From: Chionoecetes opilio
Lineage: Eukaryota; Arthropoda; Malacostraca; Decapoda; Majidae
DNA: 64,000 nucleotides
Assembly (NCBI GenBank): GCA_016584305.1
Contig: JACEEZ010010964.1
Location: forward strand, 97,501-161,500
Reading direction: 5' to 3'
Positions within the stretch are counted from its first letter, which is position 1, and every line of letters starts with the position of its first letter. The translations under genes and the position numbers were made by a program. Under the pieces are notes generated by a model. That model made no database searches. It was given only the letters and a program-made list of their open reading frames with translations, and was not told the origin of the DNA. Positions 1 through 17,779 of this stretch are shown piece by piece.

Positions 1-53
1 ACACACACAACAGACAGACAGACAGAGACACACTTTTGCTTATATTATTATAG
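1..53 (-). mobile_element. Helitron-like terminal fragment
   Basis: A CA/CAGA-rich stretch ends in ttttgcttatattattatag. The same end closes the longer element at 45703-46421, where its outer limit is fixed by an interrupted reading frame. Read on the minus strand this is the 5' end of the element. It abuts minisatellite sequence belonging to another copy of the same element, so one copy probably landed inside another. The rest lies before the window. Confidence 0.5.
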
Positions 54-381
54 ATTACCCATCACCCCCCACCTATTCCCTCACCCATCACCCATCACCC
101 CCAGCCCATCACCCCCACCCATTCACTCACCATCACCCCACCCCCATTACCCATCACCCCACCCATTCACTCACCATTACCCATCACCCTACATCAAGGC
201 TTCCTCAATTCTCGCAACCTACTTTTGTTTTCACAATTCTCGCTAATAGGCTGCTAAAAAAAAAAAAAAAAAAAGTGATCGGATCATCTCATAAATGGGC
301 TTATGACCTTCCCTGGTCAACCTGATTCCAAAAATGTGCCATATGAGGTGTTTGCGCCACGGGGGGCGGAACCTATACCAC

Positions 382-3433
<3,052 letters not shown>

Positions 3434-3741
3434 TGCCCGTAAGGCGTAACACAATGTCGTGTCAATAGTGATACATTGTGACACACACACATAGTGACAT
3501 ACATTGACACAGTGACACAGTGTACGTGTAAATAGTGCGCCTAAAAAGGGCCTGTGACGGACAGTGACCCTCAGTCTGTAACATTATATATTTAGTTTAT
3601 CCTATAAGGCATAGCTTTCAGATAGATGTCCCCGGGACAGGGGATATCTTTAGCTTCTGCCACCCATTGCCTTCAACAACCTCTTTGTTATTTGTAGACC
3701 CATGTATACCATGTCAGTTGTTTAAATAAAAAAAAAAAAAA
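3434..3741 (+). other. LINE 3' untranslated region and poly(A)
   Basis: The region after the LINE stop codon contains several GTGACA/ACAGTG repeats and ends in AAATAAAAAAAAAAAAA at about 3726-3741. An intact A-tail following a long open frame suggests fairly recent retrotransposition. The tail runs straight into a GA microsatellite. Confidence 0.7.
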
Positions 3742-4098
<357 letters not shown>

Positions 4099-4105
4099 TA
4101 TATCC

Positions 4106-4906
4106 TATTATCGGGAGGGAGACATTACCAAGCTAAAGAGGACACAGAATATTATGGATAGATGGGGATTAGGAGCCCCAACCAGCACAGCTGTGGAAGC
4201 CATTCGAGGAGATATGGGGTGGAGCACCTTCAGGGAAAGGATTTTAAAAGGGAAACTTAACCTGCTGAAGAAAATAGAGGGACTTAATGAGGATAGATGG
4301 GTGAAGCAGATCCTGAAGGAGGTTGGGACAAGTTCAACATGGATAAAGGAGTTAGAGAGGTGGAAAAGGAGGGAAAACCTAGTAGAAACCTGGGACAGGA
4401 TAAGAACCAAGGAGGTGAAGATAAGAATAGAAGACAATGGACTAGCTAGGTGGAGAGCATGTATGAAGGGTAAATCCACGTTAAAGTGGTACTGTAGGAA
4501 AAAGAAGCCTGAGGCACTTCACTGGCATGCAGGTGATTGGGGAAGCAGACTGTTGGTGAAGGCAAGGACAGGAACGCTAGAGGTGAAGGCTAGGAGTAGG
4601 GATGGGCAGGACCAGGCCTGTAGCTTCTGTTGAGGAACAAGGGACACTATTGAACACTTGATAATCGAGTGTGGCAGATATGAGCAGGAGAGGAGGAGGC
4701 TGATACAGTCCATATTAGGAGTGATAGGCGACGGTGAATGGGATAGGAGGATATATGAGGTGGATGGGGGAATTTTTACTGTGCTAGGACTGTATGGGAG
4801 TAATGAAGAGAGAAGGAAAATAGTAGAACTAGCTAAGGTGTTTTTAAAGCAGGCTTGGGGAAAAAGATTGCGTGGGAATGTTGAAGACGTAGAGGAGGGT
4901 AGTTGA
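4106..4906 (+). pseudogene. LINE C-terminal region with zinc-knuckle, one in-frame stop
   Basis: One forward frame runs from [10 protein letters not shown] to the stop at 4904-4906, broken only by a TGA near 4632. The part TAVEAIRGDMGWSTFRERIL recurs in decayed form at about 14530-14590. After a basic middle section comes CSFC, then (past the stop) TIEHLIIECGRYEQERRR. This is the C-X2-C...H...C knuckle found at the C-terminus of several non-LTR element proteins. The reverse transcriptase is missing, so the copy is heavily 5'-truncated. Clade unassigned. Confidence 0.6.
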
Positions 4907-5086
4907 TAGGAGGGACTTATGTATATACTGCCCTGTTGTGCCCTTCTCTCCCCACAGGTGGCAGGGAAAGCAAGGGCTACAGAGGGGCAAAGAAGGAAGA
5001 TATGTGTTAAGTTCGACCCCAAGCTTGACAGACGACCTACAAAGCGATAATAAACAGAAAAGGTCACAAGAAGAAGAAGAAGAAGG
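4907..5086 (+). other. LINE 3' UTR with (AAG)n tail
   Basis: About 160 bp follow the stop codon, ending in gataataaacagaaaagg, then acaagaagaagaagaagaag. A short trinucleotide tail after an AATAAA-like signal is a plausible LINE 3' end and sets the right edge of this copy. Confidence 0.4.
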
Positions 5087-5179
5087 TATGCCTATAGACA
5101 GCATTACTTCATATAAAAGAAACAATGTGAAGTGCTACTATAGCGTGCGGTCTACCAGGAGATTTGCACTATAGGAGCA

Positions 5180-5597
5180 GTCAATGTGATAATAAATAAT
5201 AAACAATGTGACAGGTGTTCAATAGTGAAAAAAGGGATGAAAATACAAGTTTCCTCGTTAATTGCTCCGTTTTCTGAAATTTCGTACCCACTGAGACAGC
5301 GTGACGTCATCCCCCTGCGCGTGAACTGACTTAACTCTATTTAGACCTTGCTATGGCCTAGCCTACCACTATACCTCCTTACCCCATTCTTTTAACTAAC
5401 GCTCGGCTAAGTCATTAATTTATTTATATGTTTGCTTGTGTAATAGTATGTTCACTTTGGGATATTTTTTTTTTTTTTTTGTAAGTATTGATTTGGGCAA
5501 AATATTCGCATATTCGCAAACAACTACGAGTGAAAGTGCGAATGCGAATACGAATGAGAATATTGAAAAAACATGCGAATAGTCGGTCCATCACTAA
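5180..5597. other. Gene-free stretch with a possible hAT-type terminus
   Basis: There is no coding signal. A cluster of GCGAATRCGAAT-like words at 5505-5582 ends in agtcggtccatcacta, whose complement TAGTGATGGACC resembles the CAGTGATGG ends of hAT transposons. No partner terminus was found, so this is a weak lead to a MITE edge. Confidence 0.25.
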
Positions 5598-6067
<470 letters not shown>

Positions 6068-7254
6068 ACCGATATTTAGGTCAAACGCGGTTTGTGGCCC
6101 AATCGCTTAGGTTCGGGTTGTTTCGGGTCCTTATTGACTTAATTCCCATATGTCATGGGTATCATATGTATTGATGCCGAAATGGCTTTAGGATCCCTTT
6201 CTTTCATTACCAATCGCCTCAGTACTAAATTACCTGCACCCAATGTTAGCACAAATAACTGTAAATATTGATTGGACAAACATGATTCGGAAACAAGATC
6301 ATTGGTAAGCGATTAATGTCACATAAAGCGCAGCACTTTCCTTTAATTAATAGAGTTGTACATTTTTTGAACTGTTCCAGTACGAGTAGTTATGATTAAC
6401 ATGGATGAGGCGCTTTAAAAACAAGTTAGATAAATGCTTAGTAACATCGACCCAACTTGATTACTTCTGACCCTTATTAATTTGTTGGGGTTTTTTCAGC
6501 TTTAGGTATAGGTTAGAGCATGACTCTCCTTTATATGCTTCTATCAAAGTTGATGTCAGTTTTTGCAATACAGCTTGGTGTTTTTTTCACTTTTTGTTGT
6601 TTACCTCGGCATGTGTTACGTGGCTAATGTGATATAAAGTAATCACATCGGCAGCTTCGTTTGGCCTAGGAGTTATGTTGCTTTCTGTTCTTCCTTTCTT
6701 TTCCTATGTTTTCCTCAATATCCATTAATCCCTCTTTCAACTAGCTTGTCGAACCGAATTAACTTCGAATTCGAATTCGAATTCAAATCAAATATTTCCT
6801 TACAGATATAATTTGTAGACTTTGCATTCAAATGCTGCTGCTCTTTGTACTTTGTTTCTAGTTTTGTGATTTTATTTAAATTTGGGTTCCATGCTACTGC
6901 TACATAATTATGCCAGTGTGGGATTTGTAAGTGATATATTTTTTTTCTTGTTCATCGCTTCACCAAACTCTACATTTCATTTATGATTTCAGTCATTCAA
7001 TATCCCCAAGTCTTTTTACGATATTATTATGCACTCGTTTATCCTAAACGCACCTTCTGTACACCTCAAAACATCATAATTTATTATCATACTGCCTTTT
7101 GCAAGGTTTTCCGAATAGACTGAAATATAATTGGTGCCAACACCGAGCTTGGAAGAACCAATTTCTTATCATTTTACCTTTTTCTAGAAAATATATATCC
7201 ATCTTAACAAAGTTCATTCAATCCTCCATTATGTCGCTGCTTCTGAATAAACCT
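6068..7254. other. AT-rich DNA, no gene seen
   Basis: I see no coding frame, inverted repeat or LINE similarity. The only local feature is a short (TTCGAA)n-like run at 6762-6785. It may be old element DNA or ordinary intergenic sequence. Confidence 0.5.
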
Positions 7255-8470
7255 CTGGCTTAAGGATTATGTCTCATGCAATATTAAGTACTTTAGATTA
7301 CATAGTTCATTTATACCCTCGTGATACACGGCAGATTATCGCATGTGGTCCACTTTCTTTGTGTTTATCATGACACTTCATAATATTTTCCGTTTATATC
7401 ATGTTTCATTGCATGTCATAGACTTTATTGGTTTCTGAGTTCATGTTTCAGTCTGCTCGAACATGTTTTCCTCTAAACATGCTAAATTTCATGTTAATTA
7501 TTTCTTAATTGTGCTTTTGCATAGCAAAACACTTTTTTTTATCAAGTTTGAATAATATATTTCCCTTTAGTTTGACTGTTCCCATGGCTATAAAGCAGCT
7601 AAGGCTGCTCATTACATTTATAATTTTGGTAATCAAACTGTGGTTATCCTGGAATAAGTATTCTCACTCATACAGTCGGTACATGCCCTCTATTCACCAT
7701 TCTTCTTGAATATATTCAACATTGAATATTTTACTTTGCCTGCACATATCATTTGTCATTGAATCGTTGCTAAATCTTACACATTTATGATGCTAGGTAT
7801 GGTATGTGTACGTATATTTATCAATCATTGCATATTTTACTGAACCTCAAATCCTTTATATAAATATAATTGTCATATAGTGCAGTTATGCTTTTATGGG
7901 TGGAGGACATTATTCTATACTAGTGACATCATGACTATAGGTTAAACAAGGTATACTGAAAGTACATCAAAAGTATATACTAGTTGCATTGTGTGAAAAA
8001 GATTGCAGGGCATTCTTTCCTCCTCATTAATAACTGCACTGATTCATAATTTACGTCTCTTAAGGATCATTTCAGTCCTAACCCTTTATGACTACACACA
8101 TTGAAAACAGTATTTCATATGTTAACTTGCTGGGAATCAGTGTCTAAATTGTTATTAAATTAAATTAGTTTTGATATATGCATTAATTTTCATCGTAGTT
8201 AATTTATACTTATGAAGTCAAGTGTGTACTCTTTCCAGCAGAATAAAATGTCAGACTTTTATAATTTCATTCATTATCCTCATTCCCATAATCTTTGAGA
8301 ATTAGTTGTGCACGTACTAATGAAAACGTTAGCATATTTTAGTAAGTGTCCCTATTTTTCAGGTGGATTTACTGTTTCCTATTTTAAAAGTATATTATGC
8401 ACGAAAATATGGTTATAGTACAAAGCTATGGAATATTTTTTTTGATGAACATTTAATCTGGAGCCCATAC
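7255..8470. repeat. Tandem duplication, unit 1 (~1.2 kb)
   Basis: Landmarks recur in the same order 1.19-1.22 kb downstream. They include TATCATGACACTTCA, ATGGCTATAAAGCA (7584 and 8776), GTATGTGTACGTATAT, CAAAAGTATATA, TTTCCTCCTCATT, CTTTCCAGCAGAATA and GGTTATAGTACAAAGCTATGG. Similarity is high with scattered indels throughout. The repeated small frames starting ATGGCTATAAAGCA end differently in the two units and show no coding constraint. Confidence 0.85.
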
Positions 8471-9680
8471 CCTTGGCTTTATGCTTCTTAGAATATTAAG
8501 TATTGCCATATTTAGTATTTTGGTTTACCTAGTTCCTCTATACACTCGTAATACTCGATAGGATATCTCATGTAGTCCCCTTTCTTTGCTTTTATCATGA
8601 CACTTCAAAGCATTTTCCATTTATATCATGTTATATTCATGTTCGGTCTGTTCGAACATTTTCCCTAGGTTGAATTTTCATGTTGAATATTTTTTATTTC
8701 TGCATTCATTGCATAGCAAAATCCTTTATCTATCATGTATTTAATCTTTAATTTCCCATTATTTTTACTTTTACAATGGCTATAAAGCAACTAAGGTTGT
8801 TCCTTTCATTTATCTATTTGGTATTCAAATTGGAGTTCTCATATCATGGAATAATTATTCTCACTCCTACAGTCTTTACATTTCCTCTATCCATCATTCT
8901 GCCTAAGTATATTCAACATTGTATTTTGTTTTTTTGCCCGCACATATTTTTTCATTGAATCATTGCTAAATCTTTCACATTTCTAGTGCTAGGGATGGTA
9001 TGTGTACGTATATTACATTATACCATTGCAGATTTCACAGAACTTCAAATACTTAGTATATGTATCATTGTCATCTAGTTCAGTTGTGCTTTTTCGGGTG
9101 TAGTGCAGTAGTCTATACTAGTGCCACCATGACTATATATTATGTCAGGGTTTGTTAAATGTACTTCAAAAGTATATATTTGTATTGTGTGAAACATTGC
9201 AGGGCAGTCTTTCCTCCTCATTGATTGCAGTGATTTATACTTTAGGTCTCTTTGAGGATCCTTTCAGTCCTCACCCTATATACCTAGTAGATTTGAAACA
9301 GAGTTCCTTATTGTAACTTGGTGAGAAACAGTGACTTAATTGTTATAAATTGCATTAGTTTTGATATTTGAGTTAATTTTTCTCGTACTTATTCTATATT
9401 TATGATGTCAAGTATGTACTTTTTCCAGCAGAATACATGTCATACTATTTTTACTTTTCATTAATTATAATTATCCTCAATCCCATATTCGGTGAGAATG
9501 AAATTTGCATTCATGGTAGATAACATAAGCATATTTGTGTAAGTGTACATATTTTCACGTGATTTTATTGTTTATATTTTAAAGGTATACTATGCACAAC
9601 AGTATGGTTATAGTACAAAGCTATGGACAATTTTTCTATAATGAACGTTTAATCTGGACGCCATACCTTTGCCTGAATGT
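8471..9680. repeat. Tandem duplication, unit 2 (~1.2 kb)
   Basis: This is the second, diverged unit. It starts near GGCTTTATGCTTCTTAGAAT and ends near AATCTGGACGCCATACC, equivalent to 8455-8472 of unit 1. No third unit was recognised downstream. It holds no gene. Confidence 0.85.
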
Positions 9681-10094
9681 TTATGCTTCATAGAATAGCT
9701 CCTTGATCTCATTGTAGATATTCCAGTCATTGCATACATAGTAATCAATCAGTAATCAAGGAAATTTAGGGTAAAAAAACATTCTTTGTCATTGTTCAAT
9801 GCATAAATTTCTGCATTGAAGGCAGTATGTATCGAGATTTTGGTCTGTTTTACATCAGGCTTCACATAATGATTGACAAAGGTAAATATGATCTTGAATT
9901 TTTTGCTTTCCTTTTGACTTTATTATGTATAAAGTCATATGATTACAATGTACTTTTCAAAGTGTCCTTAATTGTCATTTCTTTTAATATGAAAACACTT
10001 ACATTAGCTTAACCTTTAAGATGCTTTAAAAGTCGAGACACTGCAAACAGAACCCTCCATTTAGATTATAGATAAATTACCTTTATGTAGGAAT
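9681..10094. other. Non-coding AT-rich gap
   Basis: It separates the tandem duplication from the 3' end of a minus-strand LINE. The small open frame at 9827-10012 looks fortuitous: it is AT-rich, has no recognisable motif and no neighbouring signals. Confidence 0.4.
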
Positions 10095-11140
10095 ATAGGT
10101 AACAATGAATGAATGGAACGACAGGGCCCTAAAGGCCCCTAAAATAGCTTCAAGGATGTCGCTTATAATTTATTTTTTTACATCGCAAAGAACTGGCCAA
10201 GGGCACAACAAAAATGGGTAACACAAAGCCCGCTTAGTTGCCAGTCCCTAAAAAGAGACAGTAAGAGAATAAAATGAAAAAGAGGGGTGAGCCAATTTAG
10301 TTCGGGAGGTGTCTTGTTACTCCTCTATTGAAAAGATTTAAGTCATAGGAAAGTGGAAAAACAGGAAGAGAGTTCCAGAGTTTACCAGTGAAAGGGATGA
10401 AAGAATAAAGATACTGATTAACTCTTGCATTAGGAAGATGGACAGAATAGGGATGAGAATGAGTAGAAAGTCTTGTGCAGCGAGGCCGCGGGAGGGGGGG
10501 AGGCAGGCAGTTAGCAAGTTCAGAAGAGCAGTGAGCATGAAAATAACGGTAGAAGAGAGCAAGAGAAGCAACATTGCGGCGGTGATTTAAAGATTGAAGA
10601 CATTCAGTTAGAGGAGAGGAGTTGATGAGACGAAAAAGCTTTTGACTCAACCCTGTTTAGGAGAGCCGTATGAGTGGATCCTCCCCAAACATGTGAGACA
10701 TACTCCATACATGGGCGGATAAGGCCCCAGTAGAGAGCAAGCAATAGGGAGGGAGAAAAAAAAAGGATGCAGACGCCACAGGATACCTAACTTCTTAGAA
10801 GCTGTTTTAGCAAGAGATGAGATGTGAGATTTCCAGTTCAGATTTTTAGTAAAGGATAGTCCTAGAATGTTTATTGTAGAAGAAGGAGACAGTTGAGTGT
10901 CATTGAAGAAGAGGGGATAGTTATCTGGTAGGTTTTGTCGAATAGATAGGTGAAGAAATTGGGTTTTTGAGGCATTGAACAAAACAAGGTTTGCTTTTCC
11001 CCAAACATAAATTATAGAAAGATCAGAAGTTAGGCGCTCGGTGGCATCTCTCCGTGAATAATACACAATGGATTCACGGTAAATAAAAAAACCTTTGTCA
11101 GGTACCATACACTCACTTGTATTGATAAAAAAGGACATTA
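10095..11140 (-). pseudogene. Jockey-like LINE reverse transcriptase C-terminus
   Basis: Minus-strand frames give LVLFNASKTQFLHLS, INILGLSFTKNLNWKSHIS, ASKKLGILWRL and, after a frame change, LFRLINSSPLTECLQSLNHRR and RVNQYLYSFIPFTGKLWNS. These are thumb and C-terminal motifs of a jockey-type RT that is very common in crustacean genomes. The frame changes near 10650. Sequence upstream of about 11040 no longer matches, so the palm with YxDD is absent. A 3' UTR runs to about 10095. The element is dead and 5'-truncated. Confidence 0.7.
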
Positions 11141-11291
11141 TTATTGACTGCCTTAAGCAATAAGCTATAAAAATACCTTGTTAGATCTTATGTCAACGTA
11201 TTTTAATGGTTCGACATGAAATGGGTTTCAGATAATACAGCTGTGTATAGTGGGGTTACTGATATATATTTTTCTCAGACCTGCAGCATGA

Positions 11292-12405
<1,114 letters not shown>

Positions 12406-12428
12406 TATTATAACTATATATATATAAT

Positions 12429-12493
<65 letters not shown>
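12406..12493. repeat. (TA)n microsatellite
   Basis: This is the TA tract on the right of the LTR. The LTR may have inserted into a TA array that also includes 11297-11555. Confidence 0.95.
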
Positions 12494-12496
<3 letters not shown>

Positions 12497-13049
12497 CATC
12501 CAATATATCAAAATGGGAAATCATGAATATTATTTGCTTCTTTGAGACTTCATCATCTTTTATATAACGTTAAAGCCACGTTATAAAAGAACAAATAATC
12601 CTAGTTAACCATTATTTTTAACGTCATTATATATTTCTGAATTTGCTGAGGAAAGATGACTAGCCAATTTAAAACAAGCAGAAAAAGAATAACATCTCGG
12701 TGGGACGACACATATTTTTCGTTGTAAAAGATGATTTTTCGTACGTCCGTAAAGCAAAATATATGTGTAAACATATTTCGCATGGCTTGCCATAAGTTAC
12801 TTCACACAACACCAGACCTCCATCATCATAACCTCAGGCAAACACGCAATAAATACACTTACGAGAAAATAAAAAAAAATCTTTTTTTCTATCTAAAATA
12901 TACTTGATTATTACATTTAAAATGTTTGACGAAAAGATATTTGTATATAGACCCACCAAATGGAACTCCATCTTCCACGATGAGCAGCACTGCACTGGAG
13001 GCCTCACATTGTTCCTCTGGTTGATAAAGATCATGTTGCGCCGATACCA
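12494..13049. other. Non-coding stretch
   Basis: I saw no coding or repeat structure apart from a short inverted word pair TTATATAACGTTAAAGCCACGT/ACGTTATAAAA near 12560-12590. Confidence 0.35.
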
Positions 13050-13117
13050 ATGTGTGCATGCGTGTGTGCGTACGTGTGTGCGTGCCTGGGTTTGGGTGGG
13101 TGCGTGTGTGTGGGTGG

Positions 13118-13164
<47 letters not shown>

Positions 13165-13193
13165 TATTTGTGTGATTGTGTGTGTATGTGTGT

Positions 13194-13237
<44 letters not shown>

Positions 13238-13276
13238 TCGAATGCGTTCTTGACCCAGGAGTACTTGAGCTTTGTT

Positions 13277-13308
<32 letters not shown>

Positions 13309-13314
13309 TACACA

Positions 13315-13360
<46 letters not shown>

Positions 13361-13405
13361 CACACACACACACATACACAGTCACACACACACACACACA
13401 TACAA
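13050..13405. repeat. Facing (TG)n and (CA)n microsatellites
   Basis: A TG-rich tract (13110-13235) and a CA-rich tract (13282-13402) are separated by about 45 bp. Together they form an imperfect large inverted repeat that could extrude as a hairpin. Confidence 0.9.
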
Positions 13406-14178
<773 letters not shown>

Positions 14179-14394
14179 ACATGATACAAACACACATTTA
14201 TGGACATATAAAGATATGGGAAAATAATCTTAATTCAAGTAAATGTCATGCACTGAAAATGGTTAGAAATGGAATGAGACTTAATAATTAGTTCGACAAC
14301 TGAAATATATGTTAATGAGGGAAGGCAAGTAGGATGTCAGATATGATTATAAATGGTCTTAATTGAGTCATAAATAAATAATTATGAGGTAGGC

Positions 14395-15330
14395 AGGAAT
14401 TTATTGGAGGATATGGATGTACCCTACTATCTGTATGGGTCGGAAGTGACTCAGTACAAGGAAGGAGACATCATAAAATTGGAAAAGGCTCATAACACAG
14501 TAGGCAGATGGAGACTGGGAGCTTGTAGGAACACTGCTGTAGAGGCCATAAAGGGGGACATATGATGGATTACCTTTAAGGAAAGGATAGTCAAAGGAAA
14601 ACTGGTCTTTCACAAGAAGATTGAGATACAGGATAATATAACAAGTTCCACCAGGAACAAGGAACTAGAAAGATGAAAAAGAAAAGAACCGTGGGAGAGG
14701 AATGGAACGAGATGGAGATAAGATATGTCAAAAAGAAAAGAGAGAAAAAATGGGCTGGTTAAATGGCAGGAGGGAATGGCCAGATAATCTACGTTGCGGT
14801 GGTAGAGGAAGAAATAAAAACCATAGGGGGTGACATGGCATATAAGAGACAAGGGGAGTAAGTTATTTTATTAAACAAGAACAGGCACCTTGGAAGTCAA
14901 TGGAAGGAACAGGGAACTGGAGAACCATAATTCTAAGGCTGAGAACAAGAAAGGCCAATGTCACAAATCTATGTTTTGAGAAAAATGCGTTTGAAATATT
15001 GCATCCTTCATCATTGCATCAGGTAATAACAGCAGATGAAAGATTTTTTTTCAGTAACTACTTAGATTATAACCTATCATTTCTTGCAATGATAGATGCA
15101 TACATTTCCAGTTCGATGGTGGACTTATCTAAAATTAGCCATCTTTTGACATTGGCCCTTCTAGTTCTCAGCCCTAGAATTGTAGTTGCAGGGTAGGAAA
15201 TAAAGAAACCGTAGAACATGTAATTGTGGAATGCAACAATGGGAGCCGGAGGGAAAAGTTAATAGCTTTAATAGTAACATTCCTAAATATAAAAAGATAA
15301 GTAGATGAATTCGCCAATGGTCTTAGAGTC
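14395..15330 (+). pseudogene. Decayed second copy of the 4.1-kb LINE C-terminus
   Basis: Forward frames read YLYGSEVTQYKEGDIIKLEK, then GRWRLGACRNTAVEAIKGD, then ITFKERIVKGKL, parallel to 4106-4260. Much further on come CF at about 14970 and ETVEHVIVECNNGSRREKL at 15190-15265, equivalent to the zinc-knuckle region. About 200 bp of foreign sequence (roughly 14980-15190) splits the knuckle, and there are many stops and frame changes. It is much older than the 4.1-kb copy. Confidence 0.5.
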
Positions 15331-15718
15331 TATGAAGTTTATAGCCATACGAAGGTAATATAGCTGTTGCATTTTCCTATGAATACTCATCTAAAAAAAC
15401 ACATTATATCTTTGATTTTCTATTCATGTGCCTTATTTGAATACAAGGCATGCCAACTAAAATATGTGATACTCGTATATCGATATAAGTACTATAACTT
15501 GAGCATAGCGCGGCTGGCAAAGCAAATAGGCTTTGAATAACAGTTCAAAACACTGATTTGCTAACCAATCATCACCAATTTTGTATCACCTTTAAATGAT
15601 TTGTATCGAGATACAATTCTTATCAATGCAATTAAAAAATATAAAAAACCCATGAAAAAAAGTATGTGAATATAATTCGAGATTAAATATTGAGTAAATT
15701 AACGCATTGTGATGAATG
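15331..15718. other. Non-coding stretch
   Basis: AT-rich sequence with no recognised feature, between LINE remains and the CA tract. Confidence 0.35.
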
Positions 15719-15767
15719 ACACACACACACATATACGTGCACACTCATGCATACACACACAAACAAA

Positions 15768-15856
<89 letters not shown>
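15719..15856. repeat. (CA)n microsatellite
   Basis: CA-rich from 15719 and essentially pure from 15773 to 15855. Confidence 0.98.
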
Positions 15857-15860
<4 letters not shown>

Positions 15861-16129
15861 TACACTAGTCAGTCGGGCTGGCGAGCGGACGTGTTTTTCG
15901 GGAGCTCTGACACTTCCCCCATTCCCTGTTACAAACATTTGCGGTTTGACGAGAGCTCACAAGAGAGTCCAAGTTCCAATTAATTTATGTCCAAAGTGCC
16001 TAAATAAGTCATTTATGTGCTAGGGCATCCCTTAAGATGAGTGGGCCTGAAACTCCTGCCGGTATGGCTGGGTTTCAGTGACTCGAGTCGGACGACAGAC
16101 TGCTGGCTGGAAGGCTAGGATGGAATAAT

Positions 16130-17061
16130 CATAGACGTAGATAAAATAGTGGAAACACTACAGGGGATAACTAAAATGTTCGAGAAAGCTGCCAGTGAGC
16201 TAAGAACATAAAATCACGAACTGTAGAGGTAACAAGTAGATAGTGAAAGGAAAACCAAAGAAGTTATAAAAAAGTAGAGTGCTGAAAATATGAGTTTGAA
16301 GGAAAGCTGAAGGGCTTAGCAAAGAAAATGCAGGAAAATGAAGACATCGTGAAGGGAAGCCCGGAAGATTTTAGAGATGAAAGGCCATACCGAAAGTGGA
16401 AGGAGAAATGGTATATTTCAGGAATATTTTGAAATATCTGCTAAAGGATAAAGTAGTGAAGGTTATTACAGGAAGGGTAAATTCGATAAGATATACAGTT
16501 GACAAAACAAAATGTATTGTGTTTTATGGGGTACAAGAAGAGAAGATGCCCATCCGTCACATTAAGGTAAAATAAGAGATAAGGATGGCACAAAAAATAG
16601 TTAATTAGTTCAATAAAATAATGCAGGACTAGAGCAAGAATTGGAAGAAGTGTATAGAATAGGTAGATCTAAAGAATGGGAAGTGAGACAAATTAAAGTT
16701 AAGTTTATGTCACAATCAGCTGCAGAGAATATCTTATGAAGATCTTGGAAACTTGAAAAGGAAGTTGGATAAGGGAAGTATAGTTTAAAGGCTTTGGATA
16801 GTGTATAATTAGATGAAGGCATGGCGGAGGGGCTGGAAATCACGATCAGGAAGGAAAGGTAGTGGTGGGAGGAGAGACATTGCAGTCGCATATGATCTAC
16901 CTAAGACAAATGCATAGTCTAAAGTAAAATATGACATAATGCTAATTGACACCAGGTAGTGACTAGAAGGAATCACTATCAAAAGTAGCAGCATAATGGT
17001 GATGGGTGACTTAAACTGCTAAGAAGTATGCTGGAAGAATTAGCCTACATAAAGTGGTAAT
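16130..17061 (+). pseudogene. LINE ORF1 and start of endonuclease, interrupted by copy A
   Basis: Several forward frames give TKCIVFYGVQEEKMPIRHIK and VYRIGRSKEWEVRQIKVKF, which is ORF1-like nucleic-acid-binding protein. These are followed by AYDLPKTNA, DIMLIDTR and the endonuclease core IMVMGDLNC. Many stops break it. The endonuclease frame halts in SGNYSS at 17062, where the DNA transposon begins, and resumes at 20863. Confidence 0.65.
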
Positions 17062-17069
17062 TACTCTAG
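17062..17069. repeat. Target site duplication, left (TACTCTAG)
   Basis: This 8-bp word directly precedes the left inverted repeat of copy A and is repeated exactly at 20855-20862 after the right inverted repeat. Confidence 0.85.
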
Positions 17070-17420
17070 CAGCTCATGGTGGTGTTGTATGCAATTTATG
17101 TCCAGAACTAAACTCATCAAGAATCCACTAATTGAAGGTCCAGGAACAATATTTGGTTGGTAACACATTTCCCACTGACGTCGAAATAGCTGAAATGGCC
17201 ACGCCCCTTTTTTTTGGGCCACGCCCTTTTTGAGCGAAGTACTACCATCCGCCGTGACTGTATCTACAGAACCGTTGGACCTAGGAGGTTGCCCGACCAC
17301 TCAAAATGTGCGCAATGGCCACATTATAGGGGGTCAGTAGTACATTTTTATATCCAAAAGTCCATGGTTTTTTTAAGATAATTGCCAAAAACCGATTTCA
17401 GCATGTTACGCACTACAATT
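17070..17420 (+). repeat. Left terminal inverted repeat, copy A
   Basis: Starts CAGCTCATGGTGGTGTTGTA and ends near TTACGCACTACAATT. It aligns along its whole length with the complement of 20511-20854 with few differences. The shared blocks include GAATCCACTAATTGAAGGTC, GGCCACGCCC, AAGTACTACCATCCGCCGTG and TGCCCGACCACTCAAA. Confidence 0.9.
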
Positions 17421-17779
17421 ATTCGTAATTGTTCCTGTTCCTATTGTTCAATTACTTGATTCCTGAAGAGTCTAGCAACAATCTGCATACAAAACTACAA
17501 TGAACCCTATTTATTTTTTGTTTCAGGAGGCGTTAAAGTGTTTAAGTGTTAAAGTGAAGCGTTAAAGTTTTCTCTCATGGCAAATAATTCTACTTTCAAT
17601 CCCTGCTTGCTGTGACTAAAACATGGTAAGTTTTTAAATAATAGTTGCATTATGCACATTAAATCCATCTGAAACAAGTTTTTAAATAATAATTGCATTA
17701 TACACATTAAATCCATCTGAAACAGTATTCCAGGATAAGGAGTAGATTTCAGGATAAGGAGAAGCACCTACATGATACA

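Noticed and set aside
4519..5067. Minus-strand 182-codon frame over the LINE C-terminus
   Set aside because: It is the complement of a recognisable LINE protein with zinc-knuckle; the minus frame has no motif.
7584..8958. Paired small frames starting MAIKQLRL in the tandem duplication
   Set aside because: After the first eight residues or so the two diverge with indels and different stops; similarity comes from the DNA duplication.
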